A stretch of DNA of 64,000 nt from Thermoproteota archaeon (lineage in GTDB: Archaea > Korarchaeota > JAOZGF01 > JAOZFZ01). The notes beneath the pieces were generated by a model. The model saw nothing but the letters and a program-made list of their open reading frames with translations. It had not been told where the DNA came from and searched no databases. The DNA lies in assembly GCA_027492035.1 (NCBI GenBank), contig JAOZFT010000004.1, positions 62,001 through 126,000 of the forward strand, read 5' to 3'. Both the position numbers and the translations under genes were made by a program. Below are positions 27,468 through 36,320 of this stretch, piece by piece (position 1 is the stretch's first letter; each line of letters begins with the position of its first letter).

Positions 27468-27488
27468 TTTATATAAGTAATTTATAAA
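27468..27488 (+). promoter_or_regulatory. TATA box within an inverted repeat, cdhAB promoter
   Basis: TTTATA-N9-TATAAA, 19 of 21 bases identical to 14894-14914. A start of transcription about 25-30 bases downstream would give a leader of roughly 65 bases before the TTG start of cdhA. The common element argues for co-regulation of CODH and the AOR/CooC/MttB operon. Confidence 0.6.
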
Positions 27489-27563
27489 CAATTTTCCTTA
27501 AACTTCATTTCCCTAAAGCTGTCCGTTTCAAAATCCTTTTCCTCTTTCCAGAGGCGATTCATT

Positions 27564-29909
27564 TTGTCAAAAAAGGACTTAAGAGTGAAAATAGGAGAAG
27601 TTAAAACAGAAAAAGGCACAATGAAAGATTTAGAAATTTCAATTGGGAGAATATTTGAGGAGGAGTGGGAGGAACCGGTTGGCCCAACCCCCTTTCCATC
27701 AATCAAGGACTTAAGGAACTGGGACTTCAAACTCTTAAAACGTTACAAACCATTTTACATGCCTTTCTGCGATTTATGCTGTTTTTGCACCTACGGAAAA
27801 TGTGACTTGACAAAAAATAAAAGGGGAGCTTGTGGAATCGACATGGCTGGCCAACAAGCCAGGATTGTTCTGTTAGCCTGTGCAATAGGTGCAGCTACAC
27901 ATTGTGGACATGCCAGACATTTAGTAGAACACTTGATTGAGGAATATGGAAGAGATACACCTCTATCAATGGGTGAAAACGTTGAGATAGAGGCTCCACA
28001 CGTAAGGCTTGTTTGTGGAATAAGGCCAAGGAAAATAAAAGATTTAGAAATAGCACTTGATTACGTGGAAAATCAAGTAACCCATTTGCTTTCTGCCATA
28101 CATACTGGCCAAGAAGGGCACTGGATGGATTTTGAATCAAAAGTTTTCCATGCAGGCATGATTGACCACGTCGCAATGGAGATAGCTGACATCGCCCAAA
28201 TAGCAGTTTACAACTTCCCTAAAGCCGACCCAGATGCTCCGTTGGTTGAGTTAGGTGCTGGTGTTGTAGACTCTAAGAAACCAACAATACTTGTGGTGGG
28301 GCATAACGTCCCTCCAGCCATAGCTATCGCAGATTACTTGACAAAAGAAAATCTTGTAGGCAGCGTTGAAGTTGCTGGCTTATGCTGCACTGCTATAGAT
28401 TTGACAAGGTACTCTTCATTTGCAAAAATAATTGGTCCAATGAGTTGGACTTTAAGGTTTATAAGAAGCGGATTAGCAGATGTAATAGTAGTGGATGAGC
28501 AGTGTGTAAGAACAAACTTAGTTGAAGAGGCCAAGAAAATCGGGGCGCTTTTCATTGCTACTTCTGAAAAAAACTGTCAGGGCCTGCCTAACAGAACAAA
28601 TGATCCAGCGGATCAAATCGTGGATGATTTAGTGAGTGGAAAACAACCTGGAGTTTTAATTTTTGACACTGAAAAAGTTGGGGAAGTAGCTGTTAAAGCA
28701 GCTTTAGCTGTAGCACCTAAGAGGAAGAAGAAAAGATCTCTTTTAACACCCAAAGAGATCATTGAGGGATCAAAGAAATGCATTAAATGCCAAGAATGCA
28801 TAAAGGCATGCCCAGATAATTTACCAGTGATGTATGCAGTGAATGATGCCGCTCGAGGAGATCTTTCTAAGTTAGCTGAACTTTATGAGAAATGTATCGG
28901 CTGCGCCAGATGTGAAAGTGCATGCAGCGTGAATTTGCCGCTTCACACTTACATCATTTCAGCTGCAGAGAAAAAAATGACGGAAGAAAAGTTTAAGATA
29001 AGAGCCGGAAGGGGACCTATTAGCGACATAGAAATAAGGGAAGTTGGTCAACCTATCGTTTTCGGTGAAATACCTGGAGTTGTTGCCTTTGTAGGTTGTC
29101 CAAACTACGCAAATGGTGGAAAAGAAATTCCTGAAATGGTTGATGAATTTGCAAAGAGAAGATACATAATTACTCTTTCAGGATGCGCAGCCATGACAGC
29201 TGGAATGTTCAAAGATGAAGAAGGGAAGACAGTGTATGAAAAGTATCACGGCAGATTTGACGCTGGAGGAGTTGTAAACGTGGGTTCATGTGTTTCAAAC
29301 CCACACATTTCTGGGGCGGCAATAAAGATAGCTAGAATATTCGCTAAAAGGAACATAAGAGCAAACTATGAAGAAATTGCTGACTATGTTTACAACCGTA
29401 TAGGTGCAGTTGGTGTTGCATGGGGCGCTATGTCGCAAAAAGCAGCTTCAATAGCTTCAGGTTTTTGGAGACTAGGGGTTCCAGTAATCGTTGGCCCCCA
29501 TGGTTCGAAATATAGAAGAATGCTGCTTGGAAGGAAAGACAGGGATGAGGACTGGTATGTTTGGGATGCAAGGACAGGTAAAAAAGTATATGTTGGACCT
29601 GCACCGGAACACCTGTTCTACACAGCTGAAACAAAGGAGGAAGCCATGGTTATGATAGCTAAACTTTGCATAAGACCTAACGATACAACTAAGGGGAGAG
29701 CTATAAAACTGACCCACTACATAGATCTTTACAAGAAATTTTACGGTAAGTTACCTGATGACATACATCTTTACGTCAGAACAAAAGCAGATATTCCATT
29801 AACCATGAAAGATGAAATACTCGCATATTTAGAAGCTAAAGGATGGAAAGAAAAAGCAACGCCTGACCCGACACTTCTACCTCGATTAATAAGGAAAAAG
29901 GAGGGATGA
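27564..29909 (+). CDS. cdhA: Carbon monoxide dehydrogenase (CODH/ACS alpha subunit)
   Basis: 781-residue nickel CODH that interconverts CO and CO2. N-terminal cluster cysteines are in CDLCCFCTYGKCDL and GACG. Two ferredoxin-like motifs in the middle (CIKCQECIKACP, CIGCARCESACS) mark the archaeal alpha subunit, and C-cluster ligands lie in the later parts (GCAAMTAG, GSCVSNPH). TTG start after GAGGCGAT; no better start is in frame. It overlaps cdhB by four bases. It is divergent from cdhC, an arrangement that separates the CO dehydrogenase component from the synthase/corrinoid component. Confidence 0.96.
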   Translation: MSKKDLRVKIGEVKTEKGTMKDLEISIGRIFEEEWEEPVGPTPFPSIKDLRNWDFKLLKRYKPFYMPFCDLCCFCTYGKCDLTKNKRGACGIDMAGQQARIVLLACAIGAATHCGHARHLVEHLIEEYGRDTPLSMGENVEIEAPHVRLVCGIRPRKIKDLEIALDYVENQVTHLLSAIHTGQEGHWMDFESKVFHAGMIDHVAMEIADIAQIAVYNFPKADPDAPLVELGAGVVDSKKPTILVVGHNVPPAIAIADYLTKENLVGSVEVAGLCCTAIDLTRYSSFAKIIGPMSWTLRFIRSGLADVIVVDEQCVRTNLVEEAKKIGALFIATSEKNCQGLPNRTNDPADQIVDDLVSGKQPGVLIFDTEKVGEVAVKAALAVAPKRKKKRSLLTPKEIIEGSKKCIKCQECIKACPDNLPVMYAVNDAARGDLSKLAELYEKCIGCARCESACSVNLPLHTYIISAAEKKMTEEKFKIRAGRGPISDIEIREVGQPIVFGEIPGVVAFVGCPNYANGGKEIPEMVDEFAKRRYIITLSGCAAMTAGMFKDEEGKTVYEKYHGRFDAGGVVNVGSCVSNPHISGAAIKIARIFAKRNIRANYEEIADYVYNRIGAVGVAWGAMSQKAASIASGFWRLGVPVIVGPHGSKYRRMLLGRKDRDEDWYVWDARTGKKVYVGPAPEHLFYTAETKEEAMVMIAKLCIRPNDTTKGRAIKLTHYIDLYKKFYGKLPDDIHLYVRTKADIPLTMKDEILAYLEAKGWKEKATPDPTLLPRLIRKKEG

Positions 29910-30436
29910 TGAAAATGAAACTCGAACCCTACCAAAAAGCTGAAATACCTGGACCGTCGAAAGCTTTCGCAATAAGCAATGCGAAACTGCTACTGGCTAA
30001 AATAAAGAAAGCGAAGAAGCCTTTAATGATTATTGGCCATAAATCTTTAGAGTTAGAAATAAATGGCAAATTACTTATAGACTACTTGGTTGAAATAGCG
30101 AAAAAATACAGGATACCAGTTATAACTTCTACTCCCACCTACCTAGAAATTAAGAGGAGGGGGTATGAAACAGTGTACCCAATGAATTTAATAGAGGCTG
30201 CCAGCATGGTTAAGGACCCTTCATGGACAGGGTTTGACGGAAAAGGAAATTACGACTTAGTTTTCATTGCAGGATTCCCTTACTATTATGAATGGTTGAC
30301 CTTGTCAGGTTTAAAACATTTCTCGTCAATTGAAACAATTAGTTTAGACCCTTACTATCAACCACATGCCTCATGGTCTTTTCCAACAATGAAGAAGGAA
30401 GAATGGGCCAAAATCATAAATGAACTGCTGGAATAA
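29906..30436 (+). CDS. cdhB: CODH/ACS epsilon subunit
   Basis: 176-residue Rossmann-like subunit that binds CdhA in the archaeal complex and may hold FAD or help in electron transfer. The start KAEIPGPSKAFAISN and the TSTPTYLEIKRRGYE and GFPYYYEWLTLSGLKHFS segments are family-typical. ATG overlaps the cdhA stop after AGGAGGG. Together they form the alpha2epsilon2 CO dehydrogenase component. Confidence 0.93.
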   Translation: MMKMKLEPYQKAEIPGPSKAFAISNAKLLLAKIKKAKKPLMIIGHKSLELEINGKLLIDYLVEIAKKYRIPVITSTPTYLEIKRRGYETVYPMNLIEAASMVKDPSWTGFDGKGNYDLVFIAGFPYYYEWLTLSGLKHFSSIETISLDPYYQPHASWSFPTMKKEEWAKIINELLE

Positions 30437-30565
30437 AACATTCCTTTCAAACCTATCCTTTTTTACTAAATAAATTTCTCTAAAAAGTATCTTTACATGT
30501 AGGGAGGAGTTGTCGGCAGAACCACATGCTTCAGTTTTATTTCATTTTAGTTATTGAGAGAGAAA

Positions 30566-31450
30566 ATGAAGAGATTTCCCACCTATAAATTTACCCCACA
30601 CAAAAAACATTTTTTAACTTTTCCTGCAATAAAGGAGATTATTAAAGCATTCAATAAAGGAGTTAGTTGTTTAGAGATAACTTTGGACTTAGGCAAAACG
30701 GTTAGCACTATAAAGTTTGAAGAATTTAATGTAGTTTTTCCAGATGACGCTAAGATCCATGTTGAAATTTTAAGGAAAGTGAAAGACGAAAGAGCTGTGT
30801 ATGGAGTGAATCCTACAACTAATTCCCTATTTAAGGTTTCGTTTTCAAAAAGTAACTCCTTTTATAAATTGGTGAGCATAGGAAAGGAAGAAGCCCCCAC
30901 CTTAGAAATAAACGGAATCCATATGCATCAAATAAAGAAACTTACCCCCTGGCAAGATTCAAAAAAGAAAGTTTCAGCCGCACAAGTTAGAAGAGGAAGT
31001 AAAGTGTTGGACATAGGAACAGGTTTAGGTTACACCGCAATCCTCAGTTTCCAAAAATCCTTATGTGAAGTGTTAACCATAGAAAAAGACAGGAATGTAC
31101 TGGAAATAGCTGAATACAATCCCTGGTCCTGGCCTCTAGCTAACCAGGAAATAAAAATTCTAAACGGAGACGCTTCAAAAGAGATAAAGAAATTTGAAGA
31201 TGAATACTTTGACAGAATAATTCATGACCCACCTAGATTCAGTTTAGCAGGTGAACTCTATAGTTTAGATTTTTACCGTGAACTTTACAGGGTTCTAGCT
31301 AGAGGTGGCAAACTTTTCCATTATACAGGGGAACCGAGGAGGAGAGGAGGCAGATCAGTTATTGTGAAGGGAGTCAGTGGAAGATTAAAGAAAGCAGGTT
31401 TCAAAGTTGAAAGAATAAAGGAAACACAAGGCTTTTTGTGCTATAAATAA
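30566..31450 (+). CDS. SAM-dependent methyltransferase, archaeal COG2521-like
   Basis: 294 residues. The C-terminal half is a class I methyltransferase: motif I VLDIGTGLGYTAIL, an acidic residue after LTIEKD, and motif IV IIHDPPRFS, followed by LYRVLARGGKLFHYTG. The N-terminal 130 residues are a separate domain. The pattern matches a predicted archaeal methyltransferase family; the DPPR motif would allow nucleic-acid or amine targets, and none can be chosen. ATG preferred over a TTG four codons upstream. It stands alone after cdhB. Confidence 0.75.
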   Translation: MKRFPTYKFTPHKKHFLTFPAIKEIIKAFNKGVSCLEITLDLGKTVSTIKFEEFNVVFPDDAKIHVEILRKVKDERAVYGVNPTTNSLFKVSFSKSNSFYKLVSIGKEEAPTLEINGIHMHQIKKLTPWQDSKKKVSAAQVRRGSKVLDIGTGLGYTAILSFQKSLCEVLTIEKDRNVLEIAEYNPWSWPLANQEIKILNGDASKEIKKFEDEYFDRIIHDPPRFSLAGELYSLDFYRELYRVLARGGKLFHYTGEPRRRGGRSVIVKGVSGRLKKAGFKVERIKETQGFLCYK

Positions 31451-31575
31451 TTGGTTTAATCACACATTCCTATTTCTAGTTTCCAATTTTTACCTGTTTT
31501 AGCCAGGTTCAACCTCGTTAGGAGTTTAGTAAAGTAAAATTTTTCTCTGAATTCTTGCCTTAAAAAAGGATGTTT

Positions 31576-31995
31576 TCAAGTCTTCTTCCCCTTTCCAAGT
31601 AATTTTTTATAAATATTGACTAATCCGGTATTTGCGGTTATTATCTCGGAAGCCCTCGAATCTAAAGCTGAAGCTAAATGCACCGCTTCTGCAGGAGTTA
31701 GTTTCTCTTGCATAACCAATTTAAGAGCCTTAAACAGTATTTCTTCATTTAACTCAATAAGTTTTAAATTCTTAAAGAAAAGAAACATTTTAGCCTTCTC
31801 TAAAGCTATATCTCTACCTATTTCTTCATTTAATTCACCAAAAAACTTTACCCAAGTTAAAACTGAAGTACAAGCCCTAATTTCTCCTTTAACGGTTTTT
31901 AGCAAATAATTCCTGTACTTCTCCGTCTTTTCATTTAGATAACCAAGTACAGGTTCCAAAAAAACTTCTGGGAAGAAATAAATCAACTCTCTCAA
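31576..31995 (-). CDS. PIN-domain protein (VapC-like), probably inactive
   Basis: 139 residues with the PIN-domain pattern: N-terminal IYFFPEVFLEPVLGYL, middle VLTWVKFFGELNE, and C-terminal HLASALDSRASEIITANTGL. The usual first strand reads LDTNVFLEP; here the catalytic Asp is Phe and the Asn is Glu, so the metal site lacks its first acid. Other acids remain. TTG start overlaps the stop of the AbrB-like gene, the normal toxin-antitoxin order. Either the toxin is dead or the family has shifted its site. Confidence 0.75.
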   Translation of the reverse strand: MRELIYFFPEVFLEPVLGYLNEKTEKYRNYLLKTVKGEIRACTSVLTWVKFFGELNEEIGRDIALEKAKMFLFFKNLKLIELNEEILFKALKLVMQEKLTPAEAVHLASALDSRASEIITANTGLVNIYKKLLGKGKKT

Positions 31996-32192
31996 CCCTT
32001 TTTTCTTTTATGCAAAGGGGACGAACAAAAACTTTCAATGAATTTTTCAGGTGGAAGGAGAGGCTTCAAAACTATAGCATCCCCTTTCACTTCAAATGTT
32101 ACAACGCTTCCTTCTTTTAAACCGAAATGATCTCTTATGTCCTTAGGAATCACTATTTGACCTCTTGCACCTAACTTTCTGGTGAAGTAAAT
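31992..32192 (-). CDS. AbrB/SpoVT-type antitoxin, start codon unclear
   Basis: About 66 residues with the swapped-hairpin AbrB pattern RKLGARGQIVIPKDIRDHFGLKEGS followed by VKGDAIVLKPL. The frame is open upstream to a TAG, but no ATG, GTG or TTG occurs before the conserved domain. The best candidate is the ATT used here, because GGAGGGG sits six bases before it. So the gene either uses a rare ATT start or has lost its start. Its stop overlaps the start of the PIN protein. It would bind DNA and repress the pair. Confidence 0.65.
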   Translation of the reverse strand: MYFTRKLGARGQIVIPKDIRDHFGLKEGSVVTFEVKGDAIVLKPLLPPEKFIESFCSSPLHKRKKG

Positions 32193-32310
32193 TCCAAATC
32201 CCCTCCAAAAAACAAAATTTTTAACTTCCCTTACCTTCCTTTCTCCAAACTAAGGAACAAGAAATGAATTAAAAAGTTTTAGTTTTAAGTAATGTGAAGG
32301 AGGAAAAGGC

Positions 32311-33612
32311 ATGGTTTATTCACATATTCAAGATGTTCTTTTAGGCAAATTTAAAGAAGGAGAAACGGTGAACCTGAGAGGATGGGTTTACCTTACAAGA
32401 GACCTCGGTAACCTCTACTTCCTGGTTTTAAGAGATGCTACAGGTTTGCTTCAAACAGTTATAAGAAAAAGCAACACTGAACCTGAACTTTTAGAAAAAA
32501 TTAAACAAATTTCCCAAGAAACAGCAGTTTCTTTAAATGGCAAAATCAAGAAAGATGAAAGGGCACCTGGAGGATATGAAATAGAAATCAACAACTTAAA
32601 TATTTTAGGCCTTTCTAGAGATTACCCTCTCTCAAAAAAGTCACACGGAGTCGAGTTCTTACTCAACCACAGGCATTTATGGTTAAGAAGTCCTCGGCAA
32701 AGAGACATATTGAAAATTAGAGAGTCAGTTACCTGGTATGCGAGGGAATTTTTTAGGAGAGAAGGCTTCACAGAAGTACATCCACCTATGTTAACTCCTT
32801 CAATGGTGGAAGGAGGGGCAACCCTTTTCGAGCTAAAATACTTTGACAGAAATGCCTACTTAACCCAGAGTTCACAACTGTATTTGGAAGCTTTAATTTT
32901 CTCACTTGAAAAAGTTTGGTGTTTAGCACCTTCTTTTAGAGCTGAGAAATCAAGAACAAGGAGGCATTTGACCGAGTACTGGCATTTGGAAGCTGAAGAA
33001 GCTTTCTACAGCAACGAAGACAACATGAAACTTCAAGAAAAACTTGTAAGTTACATATGTAAGAAAGTAGCTGAGAAGAACAGAGAAGAACTTGAAACTT
33101 TCCAAGTTAGACCTGAGAGGCTGCTGAAAATTAAACCCCCCTTCAAAAGAATGAAGTATCAAGAGGCAATAGATAAGCTGCAAAGGAAGGGTTTTGACGT
33201 TAAATACGGAGATGATTTCGGAGCAGATGAGGAAGAAGCCCTCACAAAAGATATGGAGACCCCTTTATTCATAACTAACTACCCTTTAGAGATAAAGGCT
33301 TTCTACATGAAAGAAGACCCTAACAACCCAGGAACGGCACTTTGCGCTGATTTGCTTTTACCAGAAGGGTATGGAGAAGTTATTGGTGGAAGCGAACGTG
33401 AAACAAACTATGAAGTATTAGTTAAAAGGATAGAAGAAACTGGACAGCCTATAGAAAACTATAAATGGTACTTAGACCTAAGGAAATATGGTTCGGTGCA
33501 ACACTCCGGGTTTGGATTAGGACTTGAAAGATTGATAATGTGGCTGCTTAAGTTAAGCCATATAAGGGAAGCAGTTCCCTTCCCAAGAACCCCTAGCCGA
33601 ATCTACCCCTAA
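32311..33612 (+). CDS. asnS: Asparaginyl-tRNA synthetase
   Basis: Class IIb synthetase, 433 residues. The N-terminal OB-fold anticodon-binding domain (VNLRGWVYLTRDLGNLYFLVLRD) is followed by the catalytic core: motif 2 FRAEKSRTRRHLTEYWHLEAE, YLTQSSQLYLEALI and motif 3 GFGLGLERLIMWLL. The TQSSQLYLE and SVQHSGFG segments point to AsnRS rather than AspRS, whose equivalent reads AQSPQLYKQ. Clear AGGAGGA before the ATG. It is divergent from the PIN/AbrB pair. Confidence 0.88.
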   Translation: MVYSHIQDVLLGKFKEGETVNLRGWVYLTRDLGNLYFLVLRDATGLLQTVIRKSNTEPELLEKIKQISQETAVSLNGKIKKDERAPGGYEIEINNLNILGLSRDYPLSKKSHGVEFLLNHRHLWLRSPRQRDILKIRESVTWYAREFFRREGFTEVHPPMLTPSMVEGGATLFELKYFDRNAYLTQSSQLYLEALIFSLEKVWCLAPSFRAEKSRTRRHLTEYWHLEAEEAFYSNEDNMKLQEKLVSYICKKVAEKNREELETFQVRPERLLKIKPPFKRMKYQEAIDKLQRKGFDVKYGDDFGADEEEALTKDMETPLFITNYPLEIKAFYMKEDPNNPGTALCADLLLPEGYGEVIGGSERETNYEVLVKRIEETGQPIENYKWYLDLRKYGSVQHSGFGLGLERLIMWLLKLSHIREAVPFPRTPSRIYP

Positions 33613-33677
33613 TAAGCCTTAAACAAGAAGTCAGGAAAGTTTAGAAGAGAAATTTGTAAAGGTGACAAAGTTATTTT

Positions 33678-34463
33678 TCAAATTGAAGCATCAGCTTTCT
33701 TTAAAGCTTTCTCCACTTCTTCCCTTATTATATAACCACCTACGTGGAGAATAGGTTCCTTGAGCTCAGGATCAACAGACATTGTAGCTGTACAAGGGTA
33801 ACTATGATGAGCCTTCGCTACAGCGTCATAAATGGTTTCTTTCTCAATTTTTACACCTATAAGTTTTTTTGCAACATACCATGTAGAGCCGCAAGGAGCG
33901 CTCCTTATCACAACAGTAGATGGAACTACATCATGCTTATTACCTTTTGTAACAGAGACTTCCAGTAGTGGCCTTCCTATCCCTAACTCATTTATGAACC
34001 TTGAAATTAAGGGTTTGTTGTTTTGAGGCTCCAATGAACAAAAGGGTTTCGGGAAGGCATACTCCAAACCTGTTTCCTGACATTCTCTTTCCAGCTGATT
34101 TTTTAAACCCGTAGGAACTTCAGTAAAATCTTCAATAGGTACAATTAATCCTTTTACACCATTTTCCTTTAAATAGTAAGGAAGCTCCAGCAACAGGTCT
34201 TTATGTAAACCAGAGGCTATACACAGATCAACCTCCGGAATTTTTTTAGGCATATACTCTTGAGGTTCATCAATAAAACCTGGTAATTCAGAGGGATTAG
34301 GCAACTGTAAAGCTGCTAAAATATTACGAGCGTAAGTATACACACCGTATTTGCAAGAGTCACAATATAGGCCGCAGGCCTTGCAAAAACTTGGATCATT
34401 CACTAAATTCCTTATTACACGTTCCATAAATTCTCCGCTGTAGATGAAGACTAATTTTAACAT
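33678..34463 (-). CDS. DUF166 family protein
   Basis: 261 residues. The N-terminal CKACGLYCDSCKYG is a four-cysteine group likely to bind a metal or cluster, and further cysteines lie in VIRSAPCGSTWYVAKKL and HHSYPCTATMSVD. The layout matches the archaeal DUF166 family, whose function is unknown. It converges on asnS, and a ferredoxin gene lies about 100 bases upstream in the same direction. Confidence 0.75.
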   Translation of the reverse strand: MLKLVFIYSGEFMERVIRNLVNDPSFCKACGLYCDSCKYGVYTYARNILAALQLPNPSELPGFIDEPQEYMPKKIPEVDLCIASGLHKDLLLELPYYLKENGVKGLIVPIEDFTEVPTGLKNQLERECQETGLEYAFPKPFCSLEPQNNKPLISRFINELGIGRPLLEVSVTKGNKHDVVPSTVVIRSAPCGSTWYVAKKLIGVKIEKETIYDAVAKAHHSYPCTATMSVDPELKEPILHVGGYIIREEVEKALKKADASI

Positions 34464-34561
34464 TTCCTAATCCACTTACCAATAAAGAAATTAAAACTGG
34501 CTTTCCCTTTTCTAAAAAAATTAAATGTTTTAAATAAGGCCTTTAAACCGAATACTTTCAT

Positions 34562-34801
34562 TTAATCAATTAATTGCATCACACCCTTTGGACAAGCTTT
34601 TATACATTCCATACACCGTGTGCATTTACCGTAATCAATAACTGGTGGCTTAACCTCTTCTATAGCTGATTCAGAGCATGCATTTACACAATAGAAGCAC
34701 CCATGGCAATTTCCTATTGCTGCAACATACACTTCCTTGTTGTATTTGTACTTATCTATTTCACTCCTAACTAGTGAACCAAAAAATACTTGTTTTCCCA
34801 T
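34562..34801 (-). CDS. Small 2[4Fe-4S] ferredoxin
   Basis: 79 residues with two complete cluster motifs, CHGCFYCVNACS and CTRCMECIKACP, after a 30-residue N-terminal extension. It is a soluble low-potential electron carrier. Its upstream region carries three TTATAA palindromes spaced by about one helical turn. It lies between the DUF166 gene and a flavin-reductase-like gene on the same strand, and could serve the methyltransferase module beyond. Confidence 0.88.
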   Translation of the reverse strand: MGKQVFFGSLVRSEIDKYKYNKEVYVAAIGNCHGCFYCVNACSESAIEEVKPPVIDYGKCTRCMECIKACPKGVMQLID

Positions 34802-34810
34802 TTAAACTCG

Positions 34811-34840
34811 TTATAAATAAGTTATAATAACAGTTTATAA
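34811..34840. promoter_or_regulatory. Three TTATAA palindromes upstream of the ferredoxin
   Basis: TTATAA at 34811, 34822 and 34835, spaced 11 and 13 bases. One is probably the TATA box of the ferredoxin gene; the regular spacing could mark a repressor site. Half-sites resemble the TATAAA arms upstream of the AOR operon and cdhA. Confidence 0.3.
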
Positions 34841-35038
34841 AATTTTCTTAGATAAATACGGAAAAATTTTATTAGGTTTTCAAAAGAAGACGAAAAAGAA
34901 AATTCAAAAAAGCAGATTTCTTACACTTCTTTTTAGAAAGGGTTCAATTATTACCTTTCTCAGTTTAAATTATTGAAGAATCTACCGAAGAAATTCTCAT
35001 ATCAGAACCCGAGGGACTGAAATGAACTTTCCCTATTT

Positions 35039-35599
35039 TTATGTTTCTTTTCCAACTGTAGAAACAGTAACAAAGTAGTCTTTCCCTACATGAAGAAGAG
35101 GCCTGAAAACTTTAAGGTTGTAAAGTCCTTCATTAGTTAAGTATTTTTCTTGGGCTTCAGCTAGAAGCACGTCAGCTAAGAAAAGGTCATGATCGCCTGC
35201 TTTAATAACTTCTCTAATCTTACATTCAATATAGGCGATACATTCCTTTATTCGGGGTGTTTCCACTTTTTCGCTTTTTTCAATCCTTAACCCTGCCTCC
35301 TTAAATTTGTCAACCTTTTCACCGGAAACACTTCCACAAAACAATGCCTGTTTCATTAAGTTGTATGAAGGAATGTTAACAACAAATTCTCTTGCCTCTT
35401 TGATTATTTTGTAAGAGAATCTAGTGGGTTTTATGCTTAATACTAGAATAGGGGGGTTCAAGCTAACAGGTGTTATCCATGCAACAGTTATAATATTTGT
35501 TTTGTTTGTTTCTTTATTTTTACATGTTATTAGTACTGTTAAACAGGGGTGAAGAAGGTAATTAAACTTATTTAATGGGATCTTAACCACACAATTCAC
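35039..35599 (-). CDS. Flavin-reductase-like FMN-binding protein (flavoredoxin family)
   Basis: 186 residues matching the flavin reductase-like split-barrel fold: NIITVAWITPVSLNPPILVLSIKPTRFSYKII near residues 35-66, EFVVNIPS, and a C-terminal ECKIREVIKAGDHDLFLADVL. Archaeal members act as flavoredoxins that pass electrons between ferredoxin and flavin partners. It follows the corrinoid/UroD methyltransferase pair on the same strand, so a role in reactivating the corrinoid protein is possible but unproven. Confidence 0.83.
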   Translation of the reverse strand: MNCVVKIPLNKFNYLLHPCLTVLITCKNKETNKTNIITVAWITPVSLNPPILVLSIKPTRFSYKIIKEAREFVVNIPSYNLMKQALFCGSVSGEKVDKFKEAGLRIEKSEKVETPRIKECIAYIECKIREVIKAGDHDLFLADVLLAEAQEKYLTNEGLYNLKVFRPLLHVGKDYFVTVSTVGKET

Positions 35600-35672
35600 C
35601 TCCGAAGTTTTTACTTGACAAGCTAGAAAATTTTGGCATCAGTAATAAGTTTCCTTTAATTTTTTAATTTAT

Positions 35673-36320
35673 TCAGCTTTCTTCAATTAATTTTTTACAT
35701 TTCTTAACAGCCTCAATCGCGTCTTTACCGTAGGAATCTGCACCTATTTCTTTGGCAAGGGTTTCAGATGTTGGTAACCCTCCAATTATGACCTTCACTT
35801 TGTTCCTTAAACCTGTTTTAATTAGTTCAGAAATAACTTCCCCCATTTCTTTAACTGTCACTGAAAGTAGAGCTGACAGTGCAAGTATTTTCGCTTTATT
35901 CTTTTTCACAGCCTCTACAAATTCTTCTTTAGGTACATCTACACCAAGATTTATAACATTGAAACCTGAGGCTTCAAGCATGGTTGCCACAAGGTTTTTA
36001 CCTATGTCATGAATATCCCCCCTTACGGTACCTATAACCACTGTATTTCTCACTACATTACTTCTTTTTTCAATGAGAGGCTTCATTTTTTCCATAGCCT
36101 CTTTAAACATTTCAGATGCTATTAACATGTCTGTTAGAAAGTATTCCCCCCTCTCAAACAGTTCACCGATTCTCTGCATCCCAGGTGTTAAGGCTTCAAA
36201 AATTATTTTTTGCACCATAACCCCCTTTTCTAAAGCTTCTTCAAGAAACTTAAAGAATTCTTTATGGTTCAATTCTATTAATTTCTCCTTTAATCCCTTA
36301 ATTAATTGGTTCTGCCCCAT
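35673..36320 (-). CDS. Corrinoid methyl-carrier protein, second copy
   Basis: 215 residues: helical cap domain (about 1-90) and B12-binding domain with DIHDIGKN (cobalt-ligand His), LGVDVPKEEFV and the GGLPTSETLAKEIGADSYG loop. The ATG is preferred to a TTG three codons upstream. The start overlaps the end of the UroD-like methyltransferase gene, its likely donor. It is related to, but clearly different from, the corrinoid protein of the MttB operon. Confidence 0.9.
   Translation of the reverse strand: MGQNQLIKGLKEKLIELNHKEFFKFLEEALEKGVMVQKIIFEALTPGMQRIGELFERGEYFLTDMLIASEMFKEAMEKMKPLIEKRSNVVRNTVVIGTVRGDIHDIGKNLVATMLEASGFNVINLGVDVPKEEFVEAVKKNKAKILALSALLSVTVKEMGEVISELIKTGLRNKVKVIIGGLPTSETLAKEIGADSYGKDAIEAVKKCKKLIEES

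Larger units (their letters stand above)
26884..27563. other. 680-base divergent control region between cdhC and cdhA
   Basis: Very AT-rich. For the rightward side it holds a TATA-like TTTATATAG at 27153-27161, a 24-codon open frame (27223-27297, starts MKKEKK) behind it, the AAAGTTTAAAAATAA element at 27379-27393 and the inverted-repeat TATA box at 27468-27488. For cdhC, AT-rich promoter-like sequence lies around 26965-27000. No RNA gene or longer coding sequence is supported. The unusual length for this gene-dense genome suggests regulation or an unrecognised small RNA. Confidence 0.5.
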
